Shown in pieces: positions 16,906-29,718 of a DNA stretch of 64,000 nucleotides (the stretch's first letter is position 1; every line of letters starts with the position of its first letter). The stretch comes from Tubiluchus corallicola (taxonomy: Eukaryota; Priapulida; Priapulimorpha; Priapulimorphida; Tubiluchidae): the NCBI GenBank assembly GCA_030141605.1, contig JAQGDQ010002370.1, positions 707,167 through 771,166 of the forward strand, in the 5' to 3' direction. The notes below the pieces were generated by a model. The model had not been told where the DNA came from. It worked only from the letters and a program-made list of their open reading frames with translations, and ran no database searches. A program made the position numbers and the translations under genes.

Positions 16906-19090
16906 GCGTTACCATTCTTGTTTAAAAGCCAATTCCTCTAAACATTTTCCTCCCTTAACTCCTTCAGCACATTGCTTCTACAACCATAAATTTGTCATAA
17001 AATTTAGCAAAATGAAAACAAGTTTTAACGAAGTACCGCTTGCTCTAACCCCGGTCTTAACCGTAATTCAGTAGCCACTTATCCCGTAAGGTTTGAAATT
17101 CTAACGTGCACAGCATGCTACTTTAATAGGTGAACTCAACCAAAAGGCTGCGGGTGCCAATCTCACCGATCATCATCCGAAAAATCATCAGCACTGCATT
17201 GAGGTCATACGCTAAAAATATATAGCAGTACATTGAGGTCCTTATCATAAAGATCGCAGGTGTCATGTCCTCCCTCAATGATGTAAATAAACAGAATTAG
17301 TATGACAAATGAATATCTCCCTAACAAGTATGGAATGTCACTACGCATCCATTCACTGACTAACCTCGGCGTTGCTTAACTTGGGTCGCGACGAACCACT
17401 CTGATGTTCACCCAATTGTCAAGCGACTTTGCTAATCCAGTTGCTAAACCAATCGTGATGCACTAAATAATATCAATTATACCTTTAACCTTTTACTTTA
17501 GCATAGATTTGCTGGTAAGTTGTCAAAATTACCCTCGAGGTTGCGCAGGAAACGATTTCTTAGCTGCTCTCTGCATTTTGCATTAATGCTTAATTTCATC
17601 AGGGTTTTAATAATTAGAAGATTGGAAGACGTACAGTAAATAGCTCTGTGGGATTAGGCTCATACTGCTGCGAAATATGTATAGTGTCCAACCCGGGTTA
17701 TAACAATAATGAATTAAAATAAAATGTAAATAGAGCATAATTAATTTTAATAGCAATATGTAGATGAAAGGATAACGAAATGAACGTGAGTTATCGAGTC
17801 AGCAGCTTTCAAGTTTTTGGATAAACAGTTAGCATTGAGTGTTAAAAGCTATTAAATTTTAGCTATTTCAAAGTCCGACTTGGCGCTAAAATTTGTTATA
17901 ATAATTATACTAATCTCGAAAATCTTTGTTACAACGTACTACTCTCGACGAGTGGAGACACTTGGTAAATAGTATGTTTGCGATGCTGAGTTTATCAGAA
18001 ATTCATTCTACGCTAACATTGGCCCCGTCACTGTCAGCTTAGTACACGCTTAAATTGTATACGCATACATGCGTATTGTTTAAATGAATTAAACTCATTT
18101 TATTTTAAAATACTTTTAAAAAAATCTTAAAACAAAAGTACGATATTTTATGACCAACATTTTAAAATAATGTACCAACGTGGTTGTTCCAGTAAAAAAG
18201 TGAGTTCCACGGCCTCAATGCATTATATCAGCATCACCTCATTAAGAGTTTTTGAACTTTGTGGCTTATGAAATTAATAAACCTTAAGACGTTTATGAAG
18301 TTTGTGAGTCCCTATTATGCGGAGAATCCATAAAAAATAACATGGCTAAGATCATTCTTTAAAACATGGTAAAACTGTTCACCACAAAGTTGAAATCTGA
18401 TGTTAAATACAGCAAACACACATAGACGGAAAGTGCAAGTACACGTCACTCGTTCCATAAATAAACATAAAGTTAGGATTATTCAGCAATGGCTTCTATT
18501 AACACACTTAAATCTTTACCAGATGTTAACGCAGTGGAGCAGCACATTCTAGTTGTGTAGCAAATTATTGAAACTCTTAATTTTCGGCAAGAATTTCGCG
18601 ACCTTTTACCTTCAACGATACAAATTAAAAAAATGTTTGTTAACATGGCAACATGAAATTGCTGTTGCCTTTAAAAGTAATCTGATCCATGTGGAAAAGT
18701 TTGGCTTCGTAAACAATTTTATCATCAAATGTATCAATTCTCAAAAACAGGTTTAGCACACTACGTTGATGTTTAATAGAAGTCTATTATTTATTGGTAC
18801 TTAGCGTTTAACTCTTGAACGTGATAAAAAGTGCGCATTGCAACAAGTTTTTGAGCTTTTTTGCTTTCTCTGTGTCACAGCAGATTGTCGTTTGTTATTA
18901 GATTAGTTTTCACCCTAGTATTTCTTTCACGAATCAGGTTAATAATTCACGTATAAAATATAACGTTTCCTAAATCATCAGCACCTACAAACTTTGCATG
19001 CTATGTGTACATTGTTTGTAACATTTTTAACAATGAAAAATACTAATAATATAATAATAATAATAAAGACATAACACAAATGATTGTATG

Positions 19091-20452
19091 TCGTTTCGCC
19101 AGTCCACAATTCGTCAGTCTACTTTTTCGCCATTCTACCTTTTCGACATGTAAATTCAGGTAAATTATCGACAGCCGGTATGTAGCGCCAGTAACAGGTA
19201 AGTACCATCAGTGTCAGATAAATTCCATGAGCAATAGGTAAGTATCATCAGTAACAGTTAGTAACAGGAAAGTATCATCGTTAACAAGCAGCTATCATCT
19301 ATGTCATGCACCATGCTGACAGATTTCTTTTCTGCAAGCAAACACTATAACTACTAGACCGACCACAAGAGAACATCCGCACAACTCGACAGGTTAGAGC
19401 GGAATTCTTGGACGAACTCAACAGCCAAAAATGTCGTCTACTTGGCTTCAATTACATGATATAGTAATGCATAAAACGGTGACATTGAACAAACAAGTAA
19501 AATCTGACTTCAAAACAGTTTGGTTTTATATCATAAAACAGTTCAACTAAACTTTTGCATAAGATATGGATTCCCAAATTAGGCATTTCGACACCTTCGT
19601 CACATCTCGTTTATGCAATTTGCCAAATTTCGGCAAACAAAATTATTTTAGGTAAACAAAACAGAGTAAAAACTTTTAGCACTTTTAGCGCATCTCATTC
19701 TACGTTTCATTGCGAATCAAATGATATATGGTACGTCTCTGTGGGACTTACGGTTTTCGTTCAGACAGCGTTTAAAGGAAACCATGTCGATACTTGCTAA
19801 CCTGATAGTATAAGTATGGTACCGACATGTACCAGAAAAACGTGCATAGCGTAGCAGCCCGGTGGTGGTGGCGGCTAGGTAGCAAGTTATTGATCGAACA
19901 ATCACCACTCAGCGCGATCTTGGTAGGTGGCGTTTCTTGTAGGAATTAAGATTTATCAAAGATGGACATATTTGGATGATTTTTGGCTCATAACTCAAGC
20001 AGGTCAGCAGGCGCTAGCTACAAACACACCAAATTTAGTGGAGTAGCTCTGTGTAGTTTTTGAGTTATTCCAAAAAAAGATGCGTATCTCAGAAACTAAA
20101 ATCGCAAAACGAAAATAACAGCAGATACTGAATGTCAAATTTTCGACCGGACATCCTATTTATTGCCATTTTCTGGCTAAATGAAAGGCGACTAGCGATT
20201 TTGACACAGTGCATCAGGTTCTACGTTTTATTGCGAATCGAACGATATATGGCTATGGCACGCCTCTGTAGGACTTATATCTTCCGTTCACAAAGTGTTC
20301 AAATGAAACCATATCGACACCTAATTGGCAATGGTGACTTCTAGGTCAGTGTTAGTCACGATACACTGACGAAAAGATAGATTGGCGAAAAAGTAGACTG
20401 GCAAAAAAGTAAACTGGCGAAAAAGTAGACTGGTGAAAAGATAACAGGCGAA
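19091..20452. mobile_element. foldback-like element with 16-bp unit arrays at its ends
   Basis: The right end (20,364-20,452) is about five copies of a 16-bp unit TGGCGAAAAAGTAGAC with small changes. The left end (19,091-19,150) is the inverse: CGCCAGTCCAC, CGTCAGTCTACTTTTTCGCC, ATTCTACCTTTTCG. Between them are short repeats of GGTAAGTATCATCAGTAACA type (19,190-19,300) and a diverged direct duplication of about 120 bp (19,697 onward and 20,218 onward, about 521 apart). No transposase is readable. The plan is like foldback DNA transposons; class not assigned. Confidence 0.6.
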
Positions 20453-21830
20453 GTGTTGGCTTACCACGCAAAATTGTTTTCCGCCAAGCAGCGACTTAAA
20501 GGCCTCCCTAAGCTGCTTCCAATTTTTTTTCTAATTTATTTTTCCAGATTGGGCTAAATCTGTTACATTTTATTTTATTTTATTTTATTTCATTATTTTT
20601 ATTTTACTGTAAATGTCAAAAAATGTAAAAACGATTATCTATTATGCTGCTCCAATCTCCACCTATACGTTTGCGATTATCAAAATAATCTTGCAAAGAC
20701 AGTACAGTGCACCGGAAAATTCAAATATATATGAAAACCTTTTTGCTTTTTAAAATATGCTTTAAATCCAACATCAGTTCTTCCAAAATACTTAAAAGCT
20801 ACGTACAGGGTGTGTTCCGGGAGGAAATTAATACGCTCTTTTAAAAAACCGTAACACATGTTAGCTTTCAGCTTACGGACATTTTCTGGCTGAAATCAAA
20901 TGAAAATTTTCAGACATAGGTATTAATTTACTGCATCTACTTCGTCGACTATTTTGGCGTTAAAGCAGCTATACATTGAAACCTTGCAAAATCTAAATGG
21001 ATTGGATACACAATAAATGTTGTACAAGCGGTGAAATTTCAAAATTGTGTCTCCTGCCAGCTACAGTTAAGGTTTTATAAAATTGGATGCACGTCACTCG
21101 AAAGAATTAAACGATCCTGTTTATTGCTTTCTTGTTGACATCAATCTATACAGCGCAGGCACTTTATGGGTATTTCTGTGTGATTATATTGGTCGAAAAA
21201 ATAAAATGCACAAACCGAATACGTAATAAACCTGGATAAATACATTCCCGGAGCTGCTGTTTCTGGACTTGCTGCCACCGCACACACAGCAAATTAAGTT
21301 TTGCTGATAATTTTCGATTAAAACTTTAAGAGTACGCATTTTCTCGGCGCGTCTTCATTAAGCTTCGAAAGCATAATAAAAACTTCTCTGCAGAAAGTGC
21401 AGTAAAACGTTAAGTTATGTGATGATAGCAACCCCGAGCCATCTATGTAAAAAATAATTAAAATAAAGCGCAACCGACAATAATCAGCCACTGTCGTTGT
21501 TGTTGTCATTGTCGTCTTTGGTCTGGGTGTCATCGTGGCTGCGTGCACCATAGATCAATTTATGTATGTTCGCTTTTTAAGTAACAGAGTTTCATAAATT
21601 CAATTCGACATTTTTGTGGTTATATCATCTACTTTTACTGTTTATTCAAGAGTGATAACACTCCATTTCAGTGACTTTTACGACAACTGTTCTTGGCAAA
21701 TGCTATTACTAAAAACTTTGTCGGAATTTATCTGACATTTTAGCAAAAACAGTTGCGCCAAAAATTACATACAAAACATAAAAACACTTAAAAATAGACT
21801 TTCTGTCACTTCTATCGTGTTGCACAAAAA
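20453..21830. other. no recognised gene
   Basis: Contains a (TTTTA)n run at 20,568-20,600 and otherwise AT-rich sequence with no family motif. Confidence 0.45.
20568..20602. repeat. (TTTTA)n simple repeat
   Basis: About six pentanucleotide units, TTTTATTTTA and so on, decaying downstream. Confidence 0.85.
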
Positions 21831-21899
21831 GTGTTATTATATAACACTATATTATACAACATAAATTATATTAATTTTTACATCGTTATTTACATTAAT

Positions 21900-22165
21900 G
21901 GCTTCAAAAAATACTCAACTATCAATGAAATACTAAATGCTAACCGAAATTGGAGATCAAATTTTGACAAAAACAAATACATAGTAAGAACATTTCTGGG
22001 TCTAAGCAAAGCATTTAACAGTTTAAACTACGCTTTATTGCTCAATAATCTCAAACTTCTTGGATTTAACAGTACATCCCTTAACCTTATCAGAAATTAT
22101 TTGCAAAATAACTTTTCAGCGGGTCAAATTACACTTCATTCTTATTTTACTTTGGGGCAATAATA
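21900..22165 (+). mobile_element. CR1-like reverse-transcriptase remnant
   Basis: Reads FLGLSKAFNSLNYALLLNNL, then LGFNSTSLNLIRNYLQN, the usual D-L-S-K-A-F-D...LLL.KL..GF..S..LI.NYLQNR run of CR1/L2 reverse transcriptases. The frame shifts near 22,115 (continuing QRVKL in the next frame) and is lost at about 22,165. The catalytic Asp of LSKAFD reads Asn here. Confidence 0.75.
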
Positions 22166-23289
22166 TATTTACAGTCTCTATAGATGTTGATACATCTATT
22201 AACAACACACGTGCATCTATTAGCAATCATCGTGGTAATCGAGCAATGCACTTACCTTCCCATTTATATCCGAAAATCTTTTGCAAGCGATTAACATCAA
22301 GCTTACTTCCCTCGTTAATAACGTCATATCCTGTGCTGGATGCAACCAACACGTCTCGTAACACCGTAATAAAAACCAAGTAGTGATTCAACCTCATTTT
22401 AATGTTGTGTTTAAATCAATGGGTCACAAAACAAATTACATAAATTCTCAGCAAATATTCGACCCTTTTCATGACAGCTAAATTACAACTGTCATGCAGG
22501 TAAGCACAATAAAGACTAATTAAAATTTTTAGCCACACAAGTTGTTTTTGTGTGAATTCATAATGTTCCCACACACGGCAAGTAATGCGATCTCACATGC
22601 CGCTCAGTGGCTTCATATTGCAGGCGGGTTTACTCATTTGAAGCCCTAGAAATTACTGCGATTAATGAGAGAAACGTCAACGATATTAGGGAGGCTTATC
22701 ACTGACACTAACAATCGCCACACGTTATTGGGCCAAACCTGCTTGCATTAGAGATATCATACTGCTGGCCAGACTTTAATGACAATGTCACCGTTCAAGC
22801 GAAACTTGAAACAAAATCATCAGAAAAATTTATGTTTGTGTCAAACTTCGCATTTGTTACTATTTAGATGAACGTCGCACAAACATAATTAATATTGTAC
22901 AATAAGGAGCGATAAAGTATAGTAACGTCAGTACTTGAATGCAACGCGCACTGCATGTGTTGTCTATAGCCTGGCTTCGCGTAAAATTGCTGCTAACTGC
23001 CAAGGCAGTTTGTCTGTCACTATTATGCAGCTTCTTATAATTTAACAAGACGCACGTGCGTGGCTTTTAACCGCATTCCTTTTCTAGGTCTCACCGCCCA
23101 CAACGACTGCGGACGGTTTGTTTTTAATTAAGTAGGATAGCGATATTATAATAATTGGGTGCTTTTTATTCAAGTTTCTGAATTCTGAGTATCAGTCTTG
23201 GACGTGAAGCCAATTGTGAATTACACAAAGCACAGTCTGCTGAAGCTTAGCTAATTAATATTATCCAGAAATATGTAAGAGGAACAGTA
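22166..23289. other. no recognised gene
   Basis: Short frames only; nothing with a known motif. Confidence 0.4.
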
Positions 23290-23700
23290 GTGATGTGGGT
23301 GGTAGCAACGCCAATAGTAGCTATGGCAGCAACAGCAATAGCAAGAGTAACAATAACAATAACAACGACGACAATAATAACAGCAACAGCAGCAACAACA
23401 ATAACAAGGACACGACAACGATACAATACAATACAACACAATGGAACTATTGCAATACAACGACGAACAAGTCACAATATCAAATAAGTACAATGACAGC
23501 AAAAGCACAAAGGGCAACAGTTAGCCACACAAGAGCAGAAGCACTATTAAGACTGCAATAATAACAAAGACAATTGTAATGCCAGTTACGAAGATGACAA
23601 GATGGCGGTAATGACAACGGAAGTATCAACAGCAAAAACAACGACACTAAAACAGCCATCACCATGAACAAGATCTACAAAGCAACAAAACGACAGCAAT
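23290..23700. repeat. imperfect CAA/CAG/ACG-rich low-complexity stretch
   Basis: Runs of CAATAACAACGACG- and CAGCAACAGCAG-type triplets, densest at 23,318-23,420. They create overlapping Asn/Ser-rich and Cys-rich frames that I do not regard as genes. Confidence 0.8.
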
Positions 23701-23769
23701 ACTACCACTGCCTCGCTGCCCGCAACTCTACCACTGCCATACTGCCAGCAAGAACAAGTGACGAGATAA

Positions 23770-24370
23770 CATCCTCACCAGGAACATGATTTGAGACAAC
23801 TTCATATCGGAGGTACGAGTCTGGCAGTCCACAAATGATTACCCGTTTATGATTATCCCAAAATATGTACCTCCAGAAAGGCCTATAACACATGACTTTC
23901 GAACACTCCATATCATAGACGGTGTGTAAAATTTTTCTAATGACTACCCGTCTGTAATGGGAGAGGGGCTTTCAAGGGATAGATCCTAAAACAGGTGCCC
24001 CCAAAAAGGCATATAACCTCCTTGTTAGGAACACGATTTTCGGCCACTGTACATCATAGGTGTATATCATCGGCAGTACACAAATGAGTACCCATTTTTG
24101 GTTTTAAAAATGTGGTTAACAACAGCTTCATCAGAAACATCACTTTCGACCACAGCACATCGTAGGAATGAGTGTTCCACAAATGACTGTCCGTTTGTAA
24201 TGGCAGCGGGTTTTTACGAGGTGCACCCCGAAAGGCCTATAACCTCTTCATTAGTAATATGATTTTCAAACACTGCGTATTGTAGGCACAAGTCTGGTAT
24301 TCCATAATAACTATTTGTTTCAGTGATAGCGGGACTTTCATGAAGTACATCTCAATAACAATTGCAGTAA
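23770..24370. repeat. decayed tandem array, unit about 105-140 bp
   Basis: A core like GGAACACGATTTTCGGCCAC recurs near 23,782, 23,888, 24,029, 24,132 and 24,252. It is followed each time by CATC/CATATCGTAGG, a CAGT(A/C)CACAAATGA-like piece, a CCCGTTTGTAATGG-like piece, and CCTATAACC before the next copy. Copies are about 65-75% alike by eye. Confidence 0.65.
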
Positions 24371-25320
24371 TAACAGCAATGGTTAAAAAGGAAAGTGATG
24401 ACAGACCAAGGCGGCATGTTCCATACAAGACAATTAATTAGCTCGGACCACGCGTATTATTCCAAGAATTAGCAGGCTTCTCTTTATCCGTTGAACTTCA
24501 CACATCCACAGCTACAAAGAGAACAGATCAATGCCTTCCAGCTAAATTGGCGTGATTAACATCTCGTAATAATTTCCTATCACGATTTCGAGGGATTTGC
24601 GTGCGAGTATGATCGAGTGATTGTTCGCATGAATGTGCCAATGTATAAATCACCTTAGCCGCACGGCCGGAGTTTGACTCGCCATATAACAATAACAAAA
24701 CAAAAAACTTGTTGAAGTTTATTCAAACGATTCATTTAGTTGGTTTTAGCGTGGGCAATGAAACAGGTTATAAAATTAGACTACACTCCATGACACTAGT
24801 AACAAGCCAGGAACAACCAAGAAATTGTTGCAGGTTTTTCAAAATTATAGTAACATTCAATTGTGGCGGTTACGTAATTTTTATCATATCGCCGGTTTGT
24901 GTAATAATATCATTACCGGAACTAGTAGCATTAAGAAATGAGTGGGGCAATATATAGACCACAAGTATATAAGTAATAATTAAAAAATCGTCAGCACGTT
25001 TTGAATACGGCTGAATATCATACGTAGTTTGAGTTTACACAGCAAAACTTGCTTTATTGATTTATTCATTACCGCCTCTATTACCTTTCTCAAACCGATA
25101 CGTCCTAGTTACGTAGGTCCTTGCGGTACTGATGTGATGTTTATCCACTGAGGAAAAACCAAACAGCTTTTACGTGTATATTAACGTATTTTCATTATGA
25201 AACCGTGGTATGAATTATGGATTGGAGGCATCCGATAAATCGCTTGTAACATAATAGTCGGACGGAAGGCATTTCGGCACTAAATCGCTTGCGAGTAAAG
25301 AAAAACGGTTTTCCGGGTAG
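24371..25320. other. no recognised gene
   Basis: 24,560-24,690 has a GTTTGACTC box in a GC-richer patch that faintly recalls a tRNA-derived SINE; not enough to call. Confidence 0.4.
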
Positions 25321-25324
25321 TCAT

Positions 25325-25960
25325 TTTATGAATGAATGAATGGATGAATTTTATTTGCACTTTCAACAAAATAATAATGCACAAGTAAATAGTAAAAAGT
25401 TAAAAGCGCTGGAGCAACCAGGGTTAACAAGGCTCAAAAAAATCAGTTTCGTGAAATCACAATTATACAAACATTACGATAGCGACTTAAGGAGCCTCAA
25501 CGGGCTAGTACAATAAAAGTTTTAATGATCTAAAGCTTTATAAAATTACGATCAATGAACCAAAAATAAACACTTTTACAGATATACCATGTAAATTGTT
25601 AGTGACTATTATAAAATAAATATTTACAAATTGTATGTACATTGGGATTCAGGGTGGCTCTACGAAGCGCATCCTCTAAACTAACGAAAAATTCTAAAAT
25701 GATTATTGAAATTACAGTTTTTAAAGTAGTTTGAATTTAGTGTGAATTAACTGCGAAAATCAAATGCTTCAATTAAAAATACATCAACCCTAAGATTTTG
25801 AAAACTATAATCAGGTCAGCTCTAAGCCTTCTAAGTACTAGTGGGTCCATATTGAGCATGCGTTCCTTTTATGGGCAACCCGTTCTGGAAGACTTGCAAA
25901 GCAACCTGCGTATGAATGCTTTTTGCACATTTTGAATTTTATCAGTAACACCAATATATG
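25325..25960 (-). mobile_element. CR1/L2-like retrotransposon 3' end: RT C-terminus and 3' UTR
   Basis: On the minus strand 25,806-25,945 reads KIQNVQKAFIRRLLCKSSRT, a stop, then MLNMDPLVLRRLRADLIIVF, the standard C-terminal run of CR1/L2-type reverse transcriptases. The 3' UTR continues down to the tail AAATAAAATTCATCCATTCA followed by a TTCA repeat at 25,325-25,350. Confidence 0.8.
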
Positions 25961-26129
25961 CGTTCTAGGAACATAGATTCAGTGGAGCAATATTTCAAAA
26001 TTAGTTGCACGTAAGCATAGTAAACATTCGTAAGAGCATCTATGCCTCTTGTTAAAAACACTTAAAAATGACATCAGTAATATATGGGCAGTAATATATA
26101 TAAGAGTGCAAGTATATGGGCACTTTTCT

Positions 26130-26690
26130 AAACACTGAATATGATATTAAAAGCAACAAGCAATGCATGCTTTTCTTCAACGCAAGAATACATTAACTAG
26201 CAAGAAATTGTCTTAACATAAGACTTCGATTATTTAATGCTGACCTTAACAGCATATTTATGCACAACAGTGAATGATGGAATCTAACAATTACTCAAGA
26301 AAAGCAGATTGACATGCTTCACAGAAGTCTTCTAAGGAAAGTTCTAAAGTTAAGAAGGCCATACATAATCAAAAATGAAGATTTATACACAAAAACAAAA
26401 GAAATGCATAGGAGCAAGTCAAGATCCGAAGATTAAGATTACACCTTCTAAGATCACTAAGTGATTTACTAGCAAGAATCGCCTTAAAGGAAGCCTTAAA
26501 ACCTTGCACAAAACTACCTGGCAAACCAAGAACAACTTCGATAACTAAGATAAATAGAGATGTTCAACAACTTCAACCAAATCTATTTTTAGGAGTAGAA
26601 GAACTTACGCTGTTAGCTGCAGACAGGAGCGGGTAGAATACTCTAATAAATGTTAATGCCTCAATATCTACAATAGACGGAATGGACCTT
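26130..26690 (+). mobile_element. RTE-like reverse-transcriptase C-terminal fragment
   Basis: The frame, broken by stops, reads NTEYDIKSNKQC, LNIRLRLFNADLNSIFMHNS, RSLLRKVLKLRRPYIIKNED, ARIALKEALKPC, PGKPRTTSITKIN and LAADRSGW. This succession is typical of RTE-type endonuclease-reverse transcriptases. A relative lies at 5,430-5,600. Confidence 0.75.
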
Positions 26691-27947
<1,257 letters not shown>

Positions 27948-28256
27948 CGTGACTTCACATAGACTCATGAGTATTTCGTTACGAGCGAACTATAATTTTT
28001 TTAATAGTTTATCGAAAAGTTTTGTGGCAAAACTTATAGTGTGACAATCGTAAAGTGGTGAACAATCCATTGGTGATATTTTCAACTGCAAAGAACCTGA
28101 AGACAGGCAGAAATCTTGAGGTAAAGAAATAACTATTTGTTTAGAAAATATTATTGCAACTATAGCCACTTGTACCTGCACTGGTTGGACTAGGTAATTA
28201 AGCCAGTCAACAACTTTGAATAGGCCAACAATCAGGCCTATTTGAGGCTCAGAAGC

Positions 28257-29027
28257 ATGGCGGATTCAGACCAGTTAGCATCTCAAACACAACACAAAGC
28301 CAAAGAACGCCGGAGCTGCGAAATATGTAGGTCTACCCAGAGACCAGTGCAACCTAAAAAGATTAGTGCTATTGTATGTGCTAAATGTGCTGCTACCCAT
28401 AGTTGTGATGAAAACCTTAGTCAGCAATGCATAAATCCGAAGAAAACAGCCTGCGATATTTGCAGAAAAACTGCATCGCCTATTTGGCCTACAAAACTTA
28501 CTGCTGTCATCTGTAACCGCTGCTACACAAAACAGTCCGAAGCCTCTCAACGCTATAATAGCCAGCAAACAAATGAGCGTGGCGCCGCCCTCGATGGCAG
28601 GTTTTCTGCTGTAAACGACGCTGACGGTGATTCTGACGTAGATAGTTATGATGGTGTTGATAACGATAATAATGACAGCATACAGGATGACAATGACGGC
28701 AGTACTAGCGAGGCAGATGACACTGAATATAGCTCAGTCACAGAAATGAAAGCATTAGCTGTAAATTTAATCAAGAAGTCAAAAGATGTTGAAAAACTAA
28801 GGATAGTCATAAATGTTATGAGAGGACATGACAATTCGCAACAAACATTAGAAAAACTGGAAACAGTTAACAACTTGGTTGTAAACCTAGACAAAAAGAT
28901 GTCACAAATAATATCAGGCCAAACTGGCAAACCTTTATATAGCAATGCAGTCAGAAAGAACCTGCCAACGTCATTCTCTGAAACAGCCAAGACAAGTAAC
29001 ACTACAAGTATCTCCTCGTCCATATGA
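28257..29027 (+). CDS. retrotransposon ORF1, 5' part: tandem GATA-like Cys4 fingers and acidic linker
   Basis: Starts at ATG 28,257 in good context (A at -3, G at +4). Residues 21-44 and 66-89 are two Cys4 modules with the same spacing, C-x2-C-x16-C-x2-C (C21/C24/C41/C44 and C66/C69/C86/C89). The second reads CDIC..TASPIW..CNRC, like the GATA-factor pattern C-x2-C..TxTPLW..CNAC, with one residue less between the pairs. An Asp/Ser-rich acidic stretch (about 120-165) and a Lys/Leu-rich, possibly coiled-coil stretch follow. The frame ends at TGA 29,025-29,027 while the rest of gag continues in the next frame, so the shift lies within 28,945-29,024. Zinc binding and nucleic-acid binding are inferred from the motifs. 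Confidence 0.85.
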   Translation: MADSDQLASQTQHKAKERRSCEICRSTQRPVQPKKISAIVCAKCAATHSCDENLSQQCINPKKTACDICRKTASPIWPTKLTAVICNRCYTKQSEASQRYNSQQTNERGAALDGRFSAVNDADGDSDVDSYDGVDNDNNDSIQDDNDGSTSEADDTEYSSVTEMKALAVNLIKKSKDVEKLRIVINVMRGHDNSQQTLEKLETVNNLVVNLDKKMSQIISGQTGKPLYSNAVRKNLPTSFSETAKTSNTTSISSSI

Positions 29028-29718
29028 CCCTGATAAAACTGTCATTGTAGAAAATGTGAGCGAAAAACATCTCGTCAGTTCCAGCATTAACATTAAGAAG
29101 AATTTGTGTGCACATTTTCCGAGAACGAAATTTGATATTGCCTTCAGAACATCCAGAGGGAAAATTCAATTACAAGTCCCAGACAAAACAACAGCAAACG
29201 ATATGATAAAGAACTGGAAGCCAGAATTTTTGGGAGGTGGTACTCGCGTAAGAAAGCCAGTATCTCCGCGTATAGGGATCTTGCGTGACTGTGATACGGG
29301 CTTGAGCGACGCAGAAATACGCTCTGATATAGAAAGATACTATGACAACATCCAGATTGAACGCTTCAAAAGAAAAGACGGGAAAAACTTGCCATTAGTG
29401 AAAGTTACGTTCCAGACAGGAGACGATCTCACAAAAGCAGTCCAGGAAAGCATACCAATCGGTCAAATGATGTGCTCGGTAGAAGAGTTTGCTCCTAAGA
29501 GAAGACCACTCAGATGTTTTAAGTGTCAGGGGTACAAACACATTGCGAAATGGTGTACTAGAGGCCCCAAATGTGGAAAATGCTCAGGAAAGCATGAATC
29601 AAACGAGTGTACTTCAGAACAGTTAACGTGTGCAAACTGTGGCGAATCGCACGCGGCATGGGACAGAAGTTGTGCACTTTACGTAAATGAAGCCAAACGA
29701 CTAAGTGATTATGCATAA
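28945..29718 (+). CDS. retrotransposon ORF1, 3' part: RNA-binding-like domain and three CCHC knuckles
   Basis: Continues gag in the +1 frame relative to the first part; the first codons (to about 28,990) are overlap and probably not coding. Gag-like stretches GLSDAEIRSDIERYYD and LPLVKVTF precede three zinc knuckles: CFKCQGYKHIAKWC (C-x2-C-x4-H-x4-C), CGKCSGKHESNEC (x2, x3, x4) and CANCGESHAAWDRSC (x2, x3, x6). Such gag proteins coat the element RNA and help integration. The stop TAA (29,716-29,718) overlaps the ORF2 start codon region. Confidence 0.9.
   Translation: MQSERTCQRHSLKQPRQVTLQVSPRPYDPDKTVIVENVSEKHLVSSSINIKKNLCAHFPRTKFDIAFRTSRGKIQLQVPDKTTANDMIKNWKPEFLGGGTRVRKPVSPRIGILRDCDTGLSDAEIRSDIERYYDNIQIERFKRKDGKNLPLVKVTFQTGDDLTKAVQESIPIGQMMCSVEEFAPKRRPLRCFKCQGYKHIAKWCTRGPKCGKCSGKHESNECTSEQLTCANCGESHAAWDRSCALYVNEAKRLSDYA

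Larger units (their letters stand above)
8862..19090. other. long stretch without recognised gene
   Basis: I see no exon series or transposon protein. Minor features: a 28-bp duplication at 10,469-10,524, a small duplication near 11,625-11,655, AATAA-type simple sequence near 13,162-13,180 and 19,041-19,066, and an (AAAT)n tail at 16,876-16,905. The frame at 16,286-16,624 (plus, 112 codons) has no motif I know. Confidence 0.45.

Noticed and set aside
20364-20452. Array of 16-bp units considered as CRISPR-like
   Set aside because: Eukaryotic context, no spacers between units, and an inverted partner array at 19.1 kb; better explained as the end of a foldback element.
23247-23671. Overlapping Cys-, Asn/Ser- and Val-rich frames on both strands
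   Set aside because: Low-complexity CAA/CAG-type repeat read in different frames.
24640-24690. GTTTGACTC box as tRNA or SINE
   Set aside because: Only a loose B-box match; no A box at the right distance and no tail.
28275-29023. Antisense open frames of 97 and 125 codons
   Set aside because: They lie opposite retrotransposon ORF1, whose motifs are on the plus strand; shadows.
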